64,000 bases of DNA from Porphyrobacter sp. TH134 (lineage in GTDB: Bacteria; Pseudomonadota; Alphaproteobacteria; Sphingomonadales; Sphingomonadaceae). The translations under genes and the position numbers were made by a program. Shown one piece after another: positions 50,153-58,940 of the stretch. The DNA lies in NCBI RefSeq assembly GCF_002855495.1, contig NZ_PKRO01000008.1, positions 46,340-110,339 of the forward strand, written 5' to 3'. Position 1 is the first letter of the stretch; the number at the start of each line of letters is the position of its first letter. The notes beneath the pieces were generated by a model that was given only the letters and a program-made list of their open reading frames with translations, did not search any database and had not been told where the DNA came from.

Positions 50153-51166
50153 TCACACCAGATCACGGCTTTCGGCGATGCTGGTGATGCCGCGCTTGCC
50201 ATTGGCATCGCGGCCCAGCTGCACGATCACATCGATCACGGATGCCGCATAGGCAATCGTGTCACTGCGGGTGAGGCCGATGCCGGTCTGCATCACCATC
50301 AGCGATAGCTGTTCGAGCGCGCCGCGCAGGGAATTGGCGTGGATGGTCGAAAAGCTGCCGGGATGGCCGGTGTTGATCGCCCGCAGGAAGCTGACGCTTT
50401 CAGCGCCGCGCAATTCGCCCAGCACGATCCGGTCAGGCCGCAGGCGCAGGGCGGCTTGCAGCAGTTCGTTGGCGGTGACCTTGGCCTCGCCCAGCTCGCC
50501 CTTGACCGCGACCAAGCCGACCGCGTTGTCGCCGGGAAATTTCAGCTCAGGCGTATCCTCAACCAGCACCACGCGTTCTTGCGGCGGGATTTCGCCGAGC
50601 ATGGCGTTGAGAAAGGTGGTCTTGCCGGTGCTGGTGCCGCCCGAAATCAGGATCGTGCGCCGCGCGCGGATCGCCGCGCGCAGAAAGGCGATGGGCTGCG
50701 CCTGCGGATCGGGCAGATCAAACTGCATCTCGCCGGCAAGCGGCCCTGTGTCATAGGCGTCCAAGGGCAGATCAAGCCGGCGGTGGCGGCGGATCGCCAT
50801 CACCCAATGGCGGCGCGAGGCGGGCGGCCCGCAAAACTGCACGCGCGCCCCGTCGGGCAGGGTGGCGCCCAGCAAGGGGTGTTCGCGGTTGATCCCCTGA
50901 TGGCTGACGCGCGCGACCTGTTCGGCCAGGCGCTGCACCAGCCGGTCGTCAATCTCGGGCGTTTCAATGCGCTGCATCCCCGGATGGGCGGCATCTTCAA
51001 TCCAGACCTCGCCCGGCGCGTTGACCATGATTTCGGTCACCGTATCGCGCTCCAGCCAGCGGCGGAACGGGGCGAGATAGGCGTCGAGATACACGCTGCG
51101 CTCAGCAGACAGCGGCGCGCTGCCTTCGGTCTCAGCAGCGCCCAGCCGGTGAACGTCCGCGCTCAT
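50153..51166 (-). CDS. virB11: VirB11-type secretion/traffic ATPase
   Basis: A 337-residue hexameric ATPase of the VirB11/GspE superfamily. Walker A is GGTSTGKTTFLNAM (about 175), the Asp box RVVLVEDTPEL, Walker B RIVLGELRGAESVSFL and the His box GHPGSFSTIHANS. The N-terminal domain has TEIMVNAPGEVWIE. ATG 51166 is 4 bp after the VirB10 stop; ATG 51196 would run into virB10. It energises pilus assembly and substrate transfer in type IV secretion with VirB4. It is the last gene of the virB operon. No virD4 coupling ATPase follows. Confidence 0.93.
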   Translation of the reverse strand: MSADVHRLGAAETEGSAPLSAERSVYLDAYLAPFRRWLERDTVTEIMVNAPGEVWIEDAAHPGMQRIETPEIDDRLVQRLAEQVARVSHQGINREHPLLGATLPDGARVQFCGPPASRRHWVMAIRRHRRLDLPLDAYDTGPLAGEMQFDLPDPQAQPIAFLRAAIRARRTILISGGTSTGKTTFLNAMLGEIPPQERVVLVEDTPELKFPGDNAVGLVAVKGELGEAKVTANELLQAALRLRPDRIVLGELRGAESVSFLRAINTGHPGSFSTIHANSLRGALEQLSLMVMQTGIGLTRSDTIAYAASVIDVIVQLGRDANGKRGITSIAESRDLV

Positions 51167-51170
51167 CGCT

Positions 51171-52310
51171 TCAATTGCCGACCGTGCTGAAATCAAGGTC
51201 GCGGGCGGTGAAGACGCGGATGGGTTCGCCCATGCGCACGCGGATGGTGGGGCTGATCTGGCCTTGCGATTGCACCGCCGAATTGGCCGCGCCCTGCGCG
51301 CCGCCCGCCACGATCACGCCGCCCACGCCGCCGGTCGCCAGCGCCCCCAATCCGCCCACCACCGACAGGAGCAGGCCCGAACCGAAACGCTTGAAGAAGT
51401 GGCTGTTGACGTCGCCTTCCAGCCCCGTCGCCCCGTCAAACCCGACCGCGGGCGAGGCGAGATTGACCGACACGCCATCAGGCCGGATCAGCCGCGTCCA
51501 GATCACATAAGCACGGCGCTGGCCCTGCTGCACACCGGCCTGATACTGCCCGATCAGGCGCGAGGACCGCGGCACCAGCACGCGTTTGCCATCAAAGCTG
51601 CGCACATCCTGGCTGACCACCGCGCGGACATAGCCCGGCACATCGGTGTTGATTGCGGTTTCGAGGATCGCGGGGATCAGCGTGCCTTCGGTCACCGTGG
51701 TCGAGGGGTTGGTCATCGCGCGGGCCTGCGCGGGCGCGCCGCCCACCCCGCCGACCCGGCTGGCGAAGGCAGCAGCAGCGCCAGTGCCTGCCACCTCGGC
51801 GCCGGGAGTGCCCGGAGCCACGCCGACGGGCGCTTCGGCGACGCGCAGGCTGCGCGCAGAGGTCGCATCGAAGACCAGCTGCGGGCTGGCATAGGGGTTG
51901 GCCGATGGCATGGTCATCATCGCGGGATTGTTCGCCAGCACCGGCAGCGGGGCCGGGTCAGCCTGCGGTGCCACTGGCACGGCGCCGGCCTGCTGCGCCG
52001 GATCACCGACGGGCTGGACGGGAGCAGCCGCGGCAGCCTGCGGCGGGGCGACCGCCGGGTTACCAATCCCTTGCGGTTCGGGCGAGCGCGCGGCGTTCAT
52101 CGCCCAGAACGTCACCGCGCCCAGCAGGCCGACGACCGCGACACCCGCGGCCAGTTGCATCCCATCGCCCTTGGCCTTGCGGTCAGTGACAGCGGGGAAC
52201 GCAGCGCGGCTGGCCAGATCGATGATTTCGGCGCTTTCGCGCTCACGCGGATCGCCCTCGGCAGAACCACCCTCGCCCTTCCTGGGCGGCAAACGCATGG
52301 CCAGACGCAT
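51171..52310 (-). CDS. virB10: VirB10-type core-complex protein
   Basis: A 379-residue inner-to-outer membrane scaffold. Cytoplasmic N-terminus (1-50), one membrane segment (MQLAAGVAVVGLLGAVTFWA, 51-70), a Pro/Ala-rich periplasmic linker (75-145) and the conserved beta-barrel domain from about 215 (TVTEGTLIPAILETAINTDV, KRVLVPRSSRLIGQY). The outer-membrane antenna region GSGLLLSVVGGLGALATGG follows, then VRMGEPIRVFTARDLDF. It should form the core ring with VirB9. Its start overlaps the virB9 stop by one base (TGATG). No VirB7 lipoprotein gene is nearby. Confidence 0.93.
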   Translation of the reverse strand: MRLAMRLPPRKGEGGSAEGDPRERESAEIIDLASRAAFPAVTDRKAKGDGMQLAAGVAVVGLLGAVTFWAMNAARSPEPQGIGNPAVAPPQAAAAAPVQPVGDPAQQAGAVPVAPQADPAPLPVLANNPAMMTMPSANPYASPQLVFDATSARSLRVAEAPVGVAPGTPGAEVAGTGAAAAFASRVGGVGGAPAQARAMTNPSTTVTEGTLIPAILETAINTDVPGYVRAVVSQDVRSFDGKRVLVPRSSRLIGQYQAGVQQGQRRAYVIWTRLIRPDGVSVNLASPAVGFDGATGLEGDVNSHFFKRFGSGLLLSVVGGLGALATGGVGGVIVAGGAQGAANSAVQSQGQISPTIRVRMGEPIRVFTARDLDFSTVGN

Positions 52311-53122
52311 CAGTTGGTCTCCCTTTGGCGGGTGTTCGGATCAAGCCCGGCACTGCGGGCGGCAGGCTTCATCGGCCCCGTATTGGTCAGCGTGGCGGTA
52401 TCACGGCCCGACCGCAGGATCAGCTGCGAAGGCACCCCGTCGACCACCACGGTCGCCCCGCGCACGGTAAAATTGACAGGGCCTTCCTCGCCATCATCAT
52501 TGGTGACGAGGATCGCCGGGATCGCGGCCCCTTGCGGCCAAGTGAGGAACACCGCCTCGCCATCGTCATAAGCGCGGGTCGGCAGCAATTCGCGCGTTCC
52601 GGCGCTGGCCCAGGCAAAGTTGAGCTGCGCCGGATCAGTCACGCCATCGCCGCCGGTGGCAGACGCGCTTTGTTCGGGCGCGGTGGCGGCGCGCAGGGCC
52701 TGCGCTTCCGCTTCGGCAGCCGCGGCGAGGCGGGCTTCCTCGGCGGCCTTTTCCAGCTCGGGATAGCGGAACTGCAACACATAAAGCGCCGAATTGCGCG
52801 GACTTGCGACCAAATCGAACAGATAAGTGCGCTTGTCGGTCACCACCGTCATATTGGTGCGGGCCGCAGGTTCCAGCGGTTTCACGAACAACAGCGACTG
52901 CGCCTTGTTGGGCTGCACCTGCCAGGCGGCGGAATCGCCGATCGCGACATTCTCGATCACTTCGTCCGGAGCAAACTTGATGGTGGTCTGGACCTTCACC
53001 ATGCCATCGATGCGAACCACAGTATTTTCATCAAAGACCAGCGTTCGCAGGCGGTTATCCTGTGCCATCGTCGGAACAGCGAGGTTGAGGGCAAGGGCTG
53101 CAAGCAGCACAAGGCGGGTCAT
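52310..53122 (-). CDS. virB9: VirB9-type core-complex protein
   Basis: A 270-residue periplasmic protein with signal peptide (MTRLVLLAALALNLAVPTMA). The N-terminal VirB9 domain (DNRLRTLVFDENTVVRIDG, then GDSAAWQVQPNKAQSLLFVK and TYLFDL) is followed by an Ala/Glu-rich coiled linker (about 122-150) and the short C-terminal domain NFAWASAGTRELLPTRAYDD that binds VirB7/VirB10 in classical systems. It starts within a 4-bp overlap with virB6. Length and domain order match VirB9/TrbG proteins. Confidence 0.92.
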   Translation of the reverse strand: MTRLVLLAALALNLAVPTMAQDNRLRTLVFDENTVVRIDGMVKVQTTIKFAPDEVIENVAIGDSAAWQVQPNKAQSLLFVKPLEPAARTNMTVVTDKRTYLFDLVASPRNSALYVLQFRYPELEKAAEEARLAAAAEAEAQALRAATAPEQSASATGGDGVTDPAQLNFAWASAGTRELLPTRAYDDGEAVFLTWPQGAAIPAILVTNDDGEEGPVNFTVRGATVVVDGVPSQLILRSGRDTATLTNTGPMKPAARSAGLDPNTRQRETN

Positions 53123-54321
53123 TGGTAGGTCTCCGAAGGCGGCGCCGGCTTGGCGGCAGGCGCAGGCTTGGCCGCACCGGCCGAGCGGAAGCGGTTGCCG
53201 ATGCCGCGGGTGCGCGATGTCGCTGGGTTGAGCGGCGCGCCCTGCCCGCCCGCGCTGCCGGCCGCATAAATGCGGGTTTCACGTGAAACATTGCCCGCTG
53301 GCCCGGTATCATTGGCAGCAAGCGCGGTCTGGACGGGGCCCAACTCGGTTCTGCGAGCCGCAAGACCGGGGCTTGATGGCGCAATATTGGTGCTGCGCGG
53401 CGCTGCGGCGAGCGGCGGCGTGGCCGCGATGCTGCGCGGGCCGGAATCGCTGCGACCACGCTCCTTGGAAGGGACCAGCCCGAACACTTGCCAGCCCGCC
53501 ACCATCGTGCTCGCCACTTTCAGCGACAGCAGCATCAAGGCCATGTGCACCGCCCCGATCAGGAAGAACGCCATCGCCGCCTGCTGATCGATCTGGCCAG
53601 GCACTGCCACCAAGGCCGCCAGCACCGGCACCGCCATCTCCAGCATGATCGACCCGCCGAGCACGGCGAACAGCGGGGCCAGCGCCATCATCGTCAGCCC
53701 CTTGAGCCAGCCGGTGAACAGGCCGCGTGTGCCTTCAAACAAGGCCAGCACCACAAAAATCGGCCCCAGCGCCAGCAGCAGCGCCAGCGCGATCCGCGCC
53801 GTCACCAGCAGCCCGACCGTGCCGAGCAGCAGCAGCATCGCCCCGATCCACATCATGCCAGGCGGCGAGAACGCACTGATATCCTTGGTATCCCCGCTCG
53901 CCTTCTGGATCGCGAGGAACACCACGTCGAGCTTCTGCGCAAACACGGCGGTGGCGCTTTCGCCGCGAACACCGGTCAGGATGCCCGCAATCTGATCGGG
54001 GCCGCCGATGAAGATATTGTAGAAGATGGTCGAAAACGCGACAAAACTGGTGGCAAAGGTCAGGATCAGCCCCAGCGTCATCATCTTGGGCAGCAAGGCC
54101 CGCACGCCGAGGTTGGACCGCCCCATCATCAGCGAGATGCCGAAGCCTGCGACATACAGCCCCAACAGCACCGTCAGCGCGAAAGCCAGCTGCCCTTCGG
54201 TGCCGAACAACCGGTTGAAGGCTTGTTCGCTAACGCCGCTGGCAATGCAGTCGACCGCGCTCAGCGCCGCCGAAACTCCGGTGCCCATCGACTGGGCGGC
54301 CATGTCGCAGGCGGTGGTCAT
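53119..54321 (-). CDS. virB6: VirB6/TrbL-type polytopic membrane protein
   Basis: A 400-residue protein with about six to seven membrane segments between residues 40 and 280 (for example LAFALTVLLGLYVAGFGISL and ARIALALLLALGPIFVVLAL) and a hydrophilic, Pro/Ser/Ala-rich cytoplasmic tail (about 285-400). The text LGPIFVVLALFEGTRGLFTG is the VirB6 signature. It should form the inner-membrane part of the translocation path. It is joined by 4-bp overlaps to virB4 upstream and virB9 downstream. There is no space for virB8 between virB6 and virB9, where it usually lies. Confidence 0.9.
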   Translation of the reverse strand: MTTACDMAAQSMGTGVSAALSAVDCIASGVSEQAFNRLFGTEGQLAFALTVLLGLYVAGFGISLMMGRSNLGVRALLPKMMTLGLILTFATSFVAFSTIFYNIFIGGPDQIAGILTGVRGESATAVFAQKLDVVFLAIQKASGDTKDISAFSPPGMMWIGAMLLLLGTVGLLVTARIALALLLALGPIFVVLALFEGTRGLFTGWLKGLTMMALAPLFAVLGGSIMLEMAVPVLAALVAVPGQIDQQAAMAFFLIGAVHMALMLLSLKVASTMVAGWQVFGLVPSKERGRSDSGPRSIAATPPLAAAPRSTNIAPSSPGLAARRTELGPVQTALAANDTGPAGNVSRETRIYAAGSAGGQGAPLNPATSRTRGIGNRFRSAGAAKPAPAAKPAPPSETYQ

Positions 54322-56744
54322 TCGGCCGCCTGCCAGATGGCTTGGCCGTCTTCATCAACCTGGCCATCGGGCCACGGCTTGCCGGTGAGCGCCGGAAACC
54401 ATGCGGAAGGCGCATCACCCACCGCTTCGCGCAGCAGATCGAGCCTGCGAACTGCACTCTCGCGGCCCGACAGGATGGTCAGCACCTCGGGCGCGCCCGA
54501 CAGGTCGAGCCGCACGACGACGCTGGCATCGGGTTGCCGCACGAGGAAGCAGCGGCTGTGCGCGGGCAGCGAGCGGATCAGCGCAAATTCGTGGTCGGTC
54601 AGGCCAAATCCGTCGCAATAATCCTCGGGCCGGGCGCGGCTGTTGGGCATGAACACCATTGTGGCGGTCTGTTCGACCAGCGCGGTGGAAATCTTGCTGT
54701 CCAAGGCATCGCGCGCCGATTGTGTCGCAAAGCCTACCAGCGCGTTGCGCTTGCGAAGCGTTTTCAGCCAGTCGCGGATACGCGCGGCGAAGACCTCGTC
54801 ATCCAGCGCCTTCCAGCCTTCATCGATCAGGATCATGGTCGGCTGCCCGTCCAGCCGCTCGTCGATGCGGTGGAACAGGTACATCATCGTCGGCGTGCGC
54901 AGGCGCGGGTTTTCGAGCAGCGCGGTCATGTCGAAACCGAGCACGCGTGTCCCAAGGTCCAGCCGGTCGCGTTCATTGTCGAACAGCCAGGCATGCTCGC
55001 CGCCCCCGATCCATGCGGCCAGCCGGTCGGCCAGGTCGCCCGGCTGCGGGCGGCGCGCGCCCGCCAGCAGCTCCTTGAAATGCCGCAACCGGCGCAAGGA
55101 CGGGTCATTGGCGTATGTCGCGTCGACCGCCGCGCTGATGGTCGAGAATTCCTCCGGCCCATCGGCCTTGAGCAGCACAGCCAGCCAGTCACGCAGGAAG
55201 GCGCGGTTGGCGGGGGTATCGGGCAGGCTCAGCGGATTGAACCCGGTCGGATCGCCCGGCGCGATGCGGCTGTACCGCCCGCCGATCCCGCGAATGAACA
55301 GCTCTGCGCCGCGATCCTTGTCGAACAGGATGGTGCGCGGTTTGAACTTTTGCGCCTGCGCGGCGAGGAAGTTCATCACCACGGTCTTGCCCGAACCCGA
55401 TGGCCCGATGACGCTGAAATTGCCGAGGTCGCCGTGGTGGAAGTTGAAGAAGAACGGCGTCGCGCTGGTCGTCTCCAGCAGCGTCACCGCATCGCCCCAG
55501 TGATTGCCGCTCGCCTGCCCCAGCGCAAAGCCATGAAAGCTGCCGAAGCCCGCCATGTTGGCGGACGAGATCAGCGCGCGGCGGACGATATATTCCTCGT
55601 TGCCGGGGAACTGCGCCCAGAACGCGGGTTCGAGATTGGTGTCCTCGCGCACCGCAATCGCGCCGGTATCAGCGAGTGCCGCCGCGCAGGACGCCATGGC
55701 GTCGTCAAGCCGCGGGAGCGTGGTTTCGCGCACCAGCACGGTCAGGTGATGATCGCCAAAGCCCACCGCCCCGTTGCCCAGCGCATCACGGGCGGCCATC
55801 ATCTCGGCGCGTTCGGCCGCAGCCTCTTCATCGACCGAGCGCGAACGGCGCAGCGCAAGGTCGATGCGTTCCTTGGCCGTGGTGCGCTCGTTCGGGGCGT
55901 AGCTTTCGGTCACCACCATTTCGAACGGCAAGCGCAAAAGGTTGTCGAGCAGGCCGGGCGAGGTCGCCTCGGGGTAATCCTTAAGGCCAAGGATCGCGGC
56001 AAAATCCGGCGCGGCTGACCCGCGCAGTTCCATCGCGTCGAGGCCGAAAGAGGCGCGGCGATAGGGAAGCATGTGGCCGATGTCGGTGTCGTCCGAAGGC
56101 CGGCGGACGGGCCGCATTTCGCCATTGTAGAGCGCCGAGAGCAGCTCGAGCATTTCCGAATTGGTGCCGCTGGCGCCGGGCGCCTGATAGTCCCCCAGCA
56201 CCGCCGCGCCGTAATTCTGCAAGCTGGCGACAAGGCCGGTGATCGCGGCGCGCAGACTGCGGATATCCTTGGGGTCGGCTTCCAGCTCGTCCGCGCCTGC
56301 CCGTGAGAAGAACTTGGAAAACCGCTCCGGCAGGCCCGTCTTGCCGCGCGCGGGGCGGCGGATCAGGGTGACGAACTGGTCGTTGATGAACAGCGATCCG
56401 CCCGCGAGCCGCTGCTTCCAGCGCGCATCGATATGCCGCGACAAGGCATCGGGGAATTCAGCGTCCAGCTCCACTTCCACCCGGCGGCGGATGACGTGGT
56501 GATACATCACGAAGCGCGCATCGAGCGTGCTGCGCAGCATCACCTCACGCGTGGCGGCATGGGCGTTGAGCGCGTCGCTATCTTCGGTCTCGAACAATAG
56601 GCCCGGCACCTGAATGGCGCTCATCACGCTGCCATCGCGCAGCAGCACGGTGTTTTCGTCCACCAGCCGTGCATAGGGCAAACGGTCGCCGACGCGGGCT
56701 TCCTTCGCGCTCCACGCAGCGGCGCCGATCCATTTACGGGGCAT
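54318..56744 (-). CDS. virB4: VirB4-type ATPase
   Basis: An 808-residue ATPase. The N-terminal CagE/VirB4 domain (about 1-390, with LPYARLVDENTVLLRDGSV and HYHVIRRR-type text) is followed by the RecA-like domain with Walker A GPSGSGKTVVMNFLAAQ (about 445) and Walker B PTMILIDEGWKALDDEVF (about 650), then QSARDALDSKIS. It powers pilin extraction and substrate transfer at the inner membrane. It overlaps virB3 by 11 bp and virB6 by 4 bp. Confidence 0.95.
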   Translation of the reverse strand: MPRKWIGAAAWSAKEARVGDRLPYARLVDENTVLLRDGSVMSAIQVPGLLFETEDSDALNAHAATREVMLRSTLDARFVMYHHVIRRRVEVELDAEFPDALSRHIDARWKQRLAGGSLFINDQFVTLIRRPARGKTGLPERFSKFFSRAGADELEADPKDIRSLRAAITGLVASLQNYGAAVLGDYQAPGASGTNSEMLELLSALYNGEMRPVRRPSDDTDIGHMLPYRRASFGLDAMELRGSAAPDFAAILGLKDYPEATSPGLLDNLLRLPFEMVVTESYAPNERTTAKERIDLALRRSRSVDEEAAAERAEMMAARDALGNGAVGFGDHHLTVLVRETTLPRLDDAMASCAAALADTGAIAVREDTNLEPAFWAQFPGNEEYIVRRALISSANMAGFGSFHGFALGQASGNHWGDAVTLLETTSATPFFFNFHHGDLGNFSVIGPSGSGKTVVMNFLAAQAQKFKPRTILFDKDRGAELFIRGIGGRYSRIAPGDPTGFNPLSLPDTPANRAFLRDWLAVLLKADGPEEFSTISAAVDATYANDPSLRRLRHFKELLAGARRPQPGDLADRLAAWIGGGEHAWLFDNERDRLDLGTRVLGFDMTALLENPRLRTPTMMYLFHRIDERLDGQPTMILIDEGWKALDDEVFAARIRDWLKTLRKRNALVGFATQSARDALDSKISTALVEQTATMVFMPNSRARPEDYCDGFGLTDHEFALIRSLPAHSRCFLVRQPDASVVVRLDLSGAPEVLTILSGRESAVRRLDLLREAVGDAPSAWFPALTGKPWPDGQVDEDGQAIWQAAE

Positions 56745-57018
56745 AGGAATTGCACCCCCAGCGCTTGAAATTGGGCACCCGCGGGCACTTGCTGACTTTG
56801 GTGATCCACAGGTCGAACACGCGCGGTTCGCGCAGCGACGCGAAGTAGCCGACTGCGTGCATCACCACTGGCACCGGCAGGATCCACCAGCTTTTCAGGA
56901 TCAGAAAGGCGATCGTCGTCACCATCAGGTTGATGATGAAAAAGTTCATCGTCACCCCCGCAAACATCTGCGGGCGGGTGAGCGCGCGGTGCACGGGATT
57001 GCGGATCAGCGCGCTCAT
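56734..57018 (-). CDS. virB3: VirB3-type protein
   Basis: A 94-residue protein starting MSALIRNPVHRALTRPQMFA at ATG 57018; the frame stays open through virB2 but that part is not coding. Text of the form NPVHRALTRP at the N-terminus and paired membrane segments (residues 22-57, MNFFIINLMVTTIAFLI and WWILPVPVVMHAVGYF) are typical of VirB3, which works with VirB4. The C-terminus is basic with Cys residues (SKCPRVPNFKRWGCNSYAP). It lies 8 bp after virB2 and overlaps virB4 by 11 bp. Confidence 0.9.
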   Translation of the reverse strand: MSALIRNPVHRALTRPQMFAGVTMNFFIINLMVTTIAFLILKSWWILPVPVVMHAVGYFASLREPRVFDLWITKVSKCPRVPNFKRWGCNSYAP

Positions 57019-57026
57019 CGCCCGGC

Positions 57027-57338
57027 TCAGCCTGCCGCAGACTGGATGCCGGCAACGATCGTGGTCGCGCCGAACAGGATGAACACGCCGATGATGACCG
57101 TCGCGCCAAAGCGCCAGTTCATCCGGCCCGTCAGCATCATGAAGCCGATGGCGGCCACCGCCATCACCGCAACCGTGGTCGCCACGGTCCCGAGCAGCGT
57201 GCCCTGGAGCCACAGCAGCGCGTTGTTGATGGGGCCCGAACCGGCGGGATCAGCGCTTTGGGCGAAGGCGCCCGCAGGCGTCAGCGCCAGTGACAGCGCA
57301 GCAACGATACGAGCGGGAAGGCGAAACAGCGACGTCAT
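57027..57338 (-). CDS. virB2: VirB2-type pilin
   Basis: A 103-residue pilin precursor. A signal peptide ends at about AGAFAQ (residue 27); the mature part has the two membrane helices of VirB2 pilins (INNALLWLQGTLLGTVATTV-AVMAVAAIGFMML and WRFGATVIIGVFILFGATTI) with a short TGRMN loop between them. It is the second gene of the virB operon, 38 bp after the lytic transglycosylase. A pilin gene shows that the system can build a pilus even though other components are absent. Confidence 0.9.
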   Translation of the reverse strand: MTSLFRLPARIVAALSLALTPAGAFAQSADPAGSGPINNALLWLQGTLLGTVATTVAVMAVAAIGFMMLTGRMNWRFGATVIIGVFILFGATTIVAGIQSAAG

Positions 57339-57376
57339 GTGTGTGTCAGACTTTCATATGTGTGGCCGCCGCGCAC

Positions 57377-58024
57377 CTATGGCAGGGGCGGGCGGGCATG
57401 GTTGGCGAGCCGCCCCATGATGGCGGCAACATAGTGCCTTGTCTCGCGGATATTGGGGATGCCGCCGGACCGTTCGACCCGGCCCGGCCCGGCATTGTAG
57501 GCCGCCAGCGCTTTTTCCAGATCGCCGCCGAACCGGTCGAGCTGTTCGCGCAGATAGCGCGCCCCGCCTTCGAGATTGGCAAAGGGGTCTTTGGGGTTCA
57601 CGCCCAGATAGCGGGCGGTGCCCGGCATCAACTGCGCCAGCCCCTGCGCGCCGACGGGCGAGACGGCGTTTTCGTTCCAGCGGCTTTCCTGCCACACCAG
57701 CGCTTCCAGCAGGCTGGGCGACAGGTCGAAGCGCGCGGCCAGCTCGTGGATCTTGGCGGCGTAGCGCGGCGGGATCCCGGCGGCGTGGCGGGCGGGATCG
57801 GCGATGATATGGTCAGGCATCGCCGGCACGCCGGAACCGGCCAGATCGAAGGCAGCATCCTCGGTTGCAGATGCTGGATCAGCCACTGCGCTTTGACCGG
57901 CCAACGGGCCTGTGACCCAGCGCGCGCCGTCAGCCCCCAATTCCAGCACGTCGGCCTTCGCCTGCGTTGTCAGTGCGGCCGCAGCAACAGCAATAATGAC
58001 GCGGCAAGCCGCGGCGAGAATCAT
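57377..58024 (-). CDS. virB1: VirB1-like lytic transglycosylase
   Basis: A 215-residue periplasmic enzyme with signal peptide (to about residue 24). The SLT domain has catalytic Glu113 in LVWQESRWNENAVSPVGAQG followed by LAQLMPGTARYLGV, and AAYNAGPGRVERSGG near 170. It cleaves peptidoglycan to let the secretion machine through. The ATG follows GGAGGG at 7 bases. It is the first gene of the virB operon on the minus strand. Confidence 0.9.
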   Translation of the reverse strand: MILAAACRVIIAVAAAALTTQAKADVLELGADGARWVTGPLAGQSAVADPASATEDAAFDLAGSGVPAMPDHIIADPARHAAGIPPRYAAKIHELAARFDLSPSLLEALVWQESRWNENAVSPVGAQGLAQLMPGTARYLGVNPKDPFANLEGGARYLREQLDRFGGDLEKALAAYNAGPGRVERSGGIPNIRETRHYVAAIMGRLANHARPPLP

Positions 58025-58123
58025 CTCTCAGCCCTCCAGATGCTTCCCCTTGTCTATCCTAAATGACAGGCTTGTTACAGCTTCGACAACGCGCCGCGCG
58101 ATAGGCGTGCAGCCGGCACGACA

Positions 58124-58154
58124 ACGGGCGGACTGCGCTGTGCAATCCGCCCGT
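58124..58154 (-). terminator. Hairpin after the TPR protein gene
   Basis: ACGGGCGGA and TCCGCCCGT form a 9-bp perfect stem about 50 bp after the TPR gene stop on the minus strand. There is only a short TTG after it, so termination is plausible rather than certain. Confidence 0.5.
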
Positions 58155-58204
58155 GTGTGAAGGTGTGCCGGATGATTGGGCCGCGGCGGTATGATTGGCG
58201 GCTG

Positions 58205-58618
58205 TTAGTCGCGCAGGGTCAGCTGCTCGCCGCGCGGCACCGAGGGGCGAAATTCGCCGCGTTCCAGCATCTTGATCGCCTTGCGGGCAAGACGGCGCGA
58301 ATCGGTGGCCGTGCCATCGGCAGTATCCAGCTCGACCACCTCGTCGCACGCCAACGCCGCCTCGAACGCGCCGCGCGCCTTGGCATCATCGCCGGCCTGC
58401 GCATAGGCAATGCCGAGGTTGATAAGTACCGCCGGATCTTGCGGATCAGCCGCGCTGGCCTGCTGCAACACGGCCAGTGCCTGCTCCGAACGGCCCGCAG
58501 CCAGCGGCCGAACGGCGAGGTCAGGCGCGTTAAGCTGAGCGGCGGCGGTATCGTGGGCAGGAATGCCTGCCAGCGGGGTCGCGGCGATCAGCGCGAGGGC
58601 GAAAGCGGTAACGGACAT
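58205..58618 (-). CDS. Exported tetratricopeptide-repeat protein
   Basis: A 137-residue protein. ATG 58618 is 8 bases after GGGAG; ATG 58624 is too close to it. An N-terminal signal segment (MSVTAFALALIAATPLAGIP) is followed by about two TPR motifs (EQALAVLQQASAADPQDPAV and INLGIAYAQAGDDAKARGAF) and a charged tail. It is probably periplasmic and mediates protein contacts; the partner is unknown. It stands alone between the virB operon and the divergent lipoprotein-receptor pair. Confidence 0.8.
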   Translation of the reverse strand: MSVTAFALALIAATPLAGIPAHDTAAAQLNAPDLAVRPLAAGRSEQALAVLQQASAADPQDPAVLINLGIAYAQAGDDAKARGAFEAALACDEVVELDTADGTATDSRRLARKAIKMLERGEFRPSVPRGEQLTLRD

Positions 58619-58940
58619 CGGCATGGCTCCCAGTTTTGATGGAAGCATAATGACCCGAAGCCGTAGTCAATGCAACAAAACTGAAACATTGTAATTTATT
58701 TGTAATTTAAGTGGCTAGACCACTGTTTCTTATCGTTTTTTGTATGACACATTCACCAGGGCGACACCACAATCCGCCGCTAGCGACATGGTCATATTTG
58801 TCTTTCTTCGGTCATAATCATCCGACTGACACATTGCTGTAATGGTGCAAGAATTCTGTCACGCCCGGCTCCTAGCGCCCCCTCAGCGCGATCAACCACG
58901 CGCCTAACTCGATTCTCGGCTCAAGAGGGGACCATCGCCC
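58619..58940. other. Divergent promoter region with AT-rich core
   Basis: This 322-bp gap separates the TPR gene and the lipoprotein gene. It has a strongly AT-rich centre (58670-58760), a pair of TTGTAAT repeats 11 bp apart, a TTTTTTGT run near 58735, and AAGAGGGG before the lipoprotein start. No protein-coding frame is supported. Confidence 0.6.
58689..58706 (+). promoter_or_regulatory. Possible Pho box (two TTGTAAT repeats, 11-bp period)
   Basis: TTGTAAT-TTAT-TTGTAAT has the 7-4-7 layout of PhoB sites (CTGTCAT-N4-CTGTCAT), matching five of seven positions in each half. It lies 235 bp upstream of the lipoprotein gene. Confidence 0.4.
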
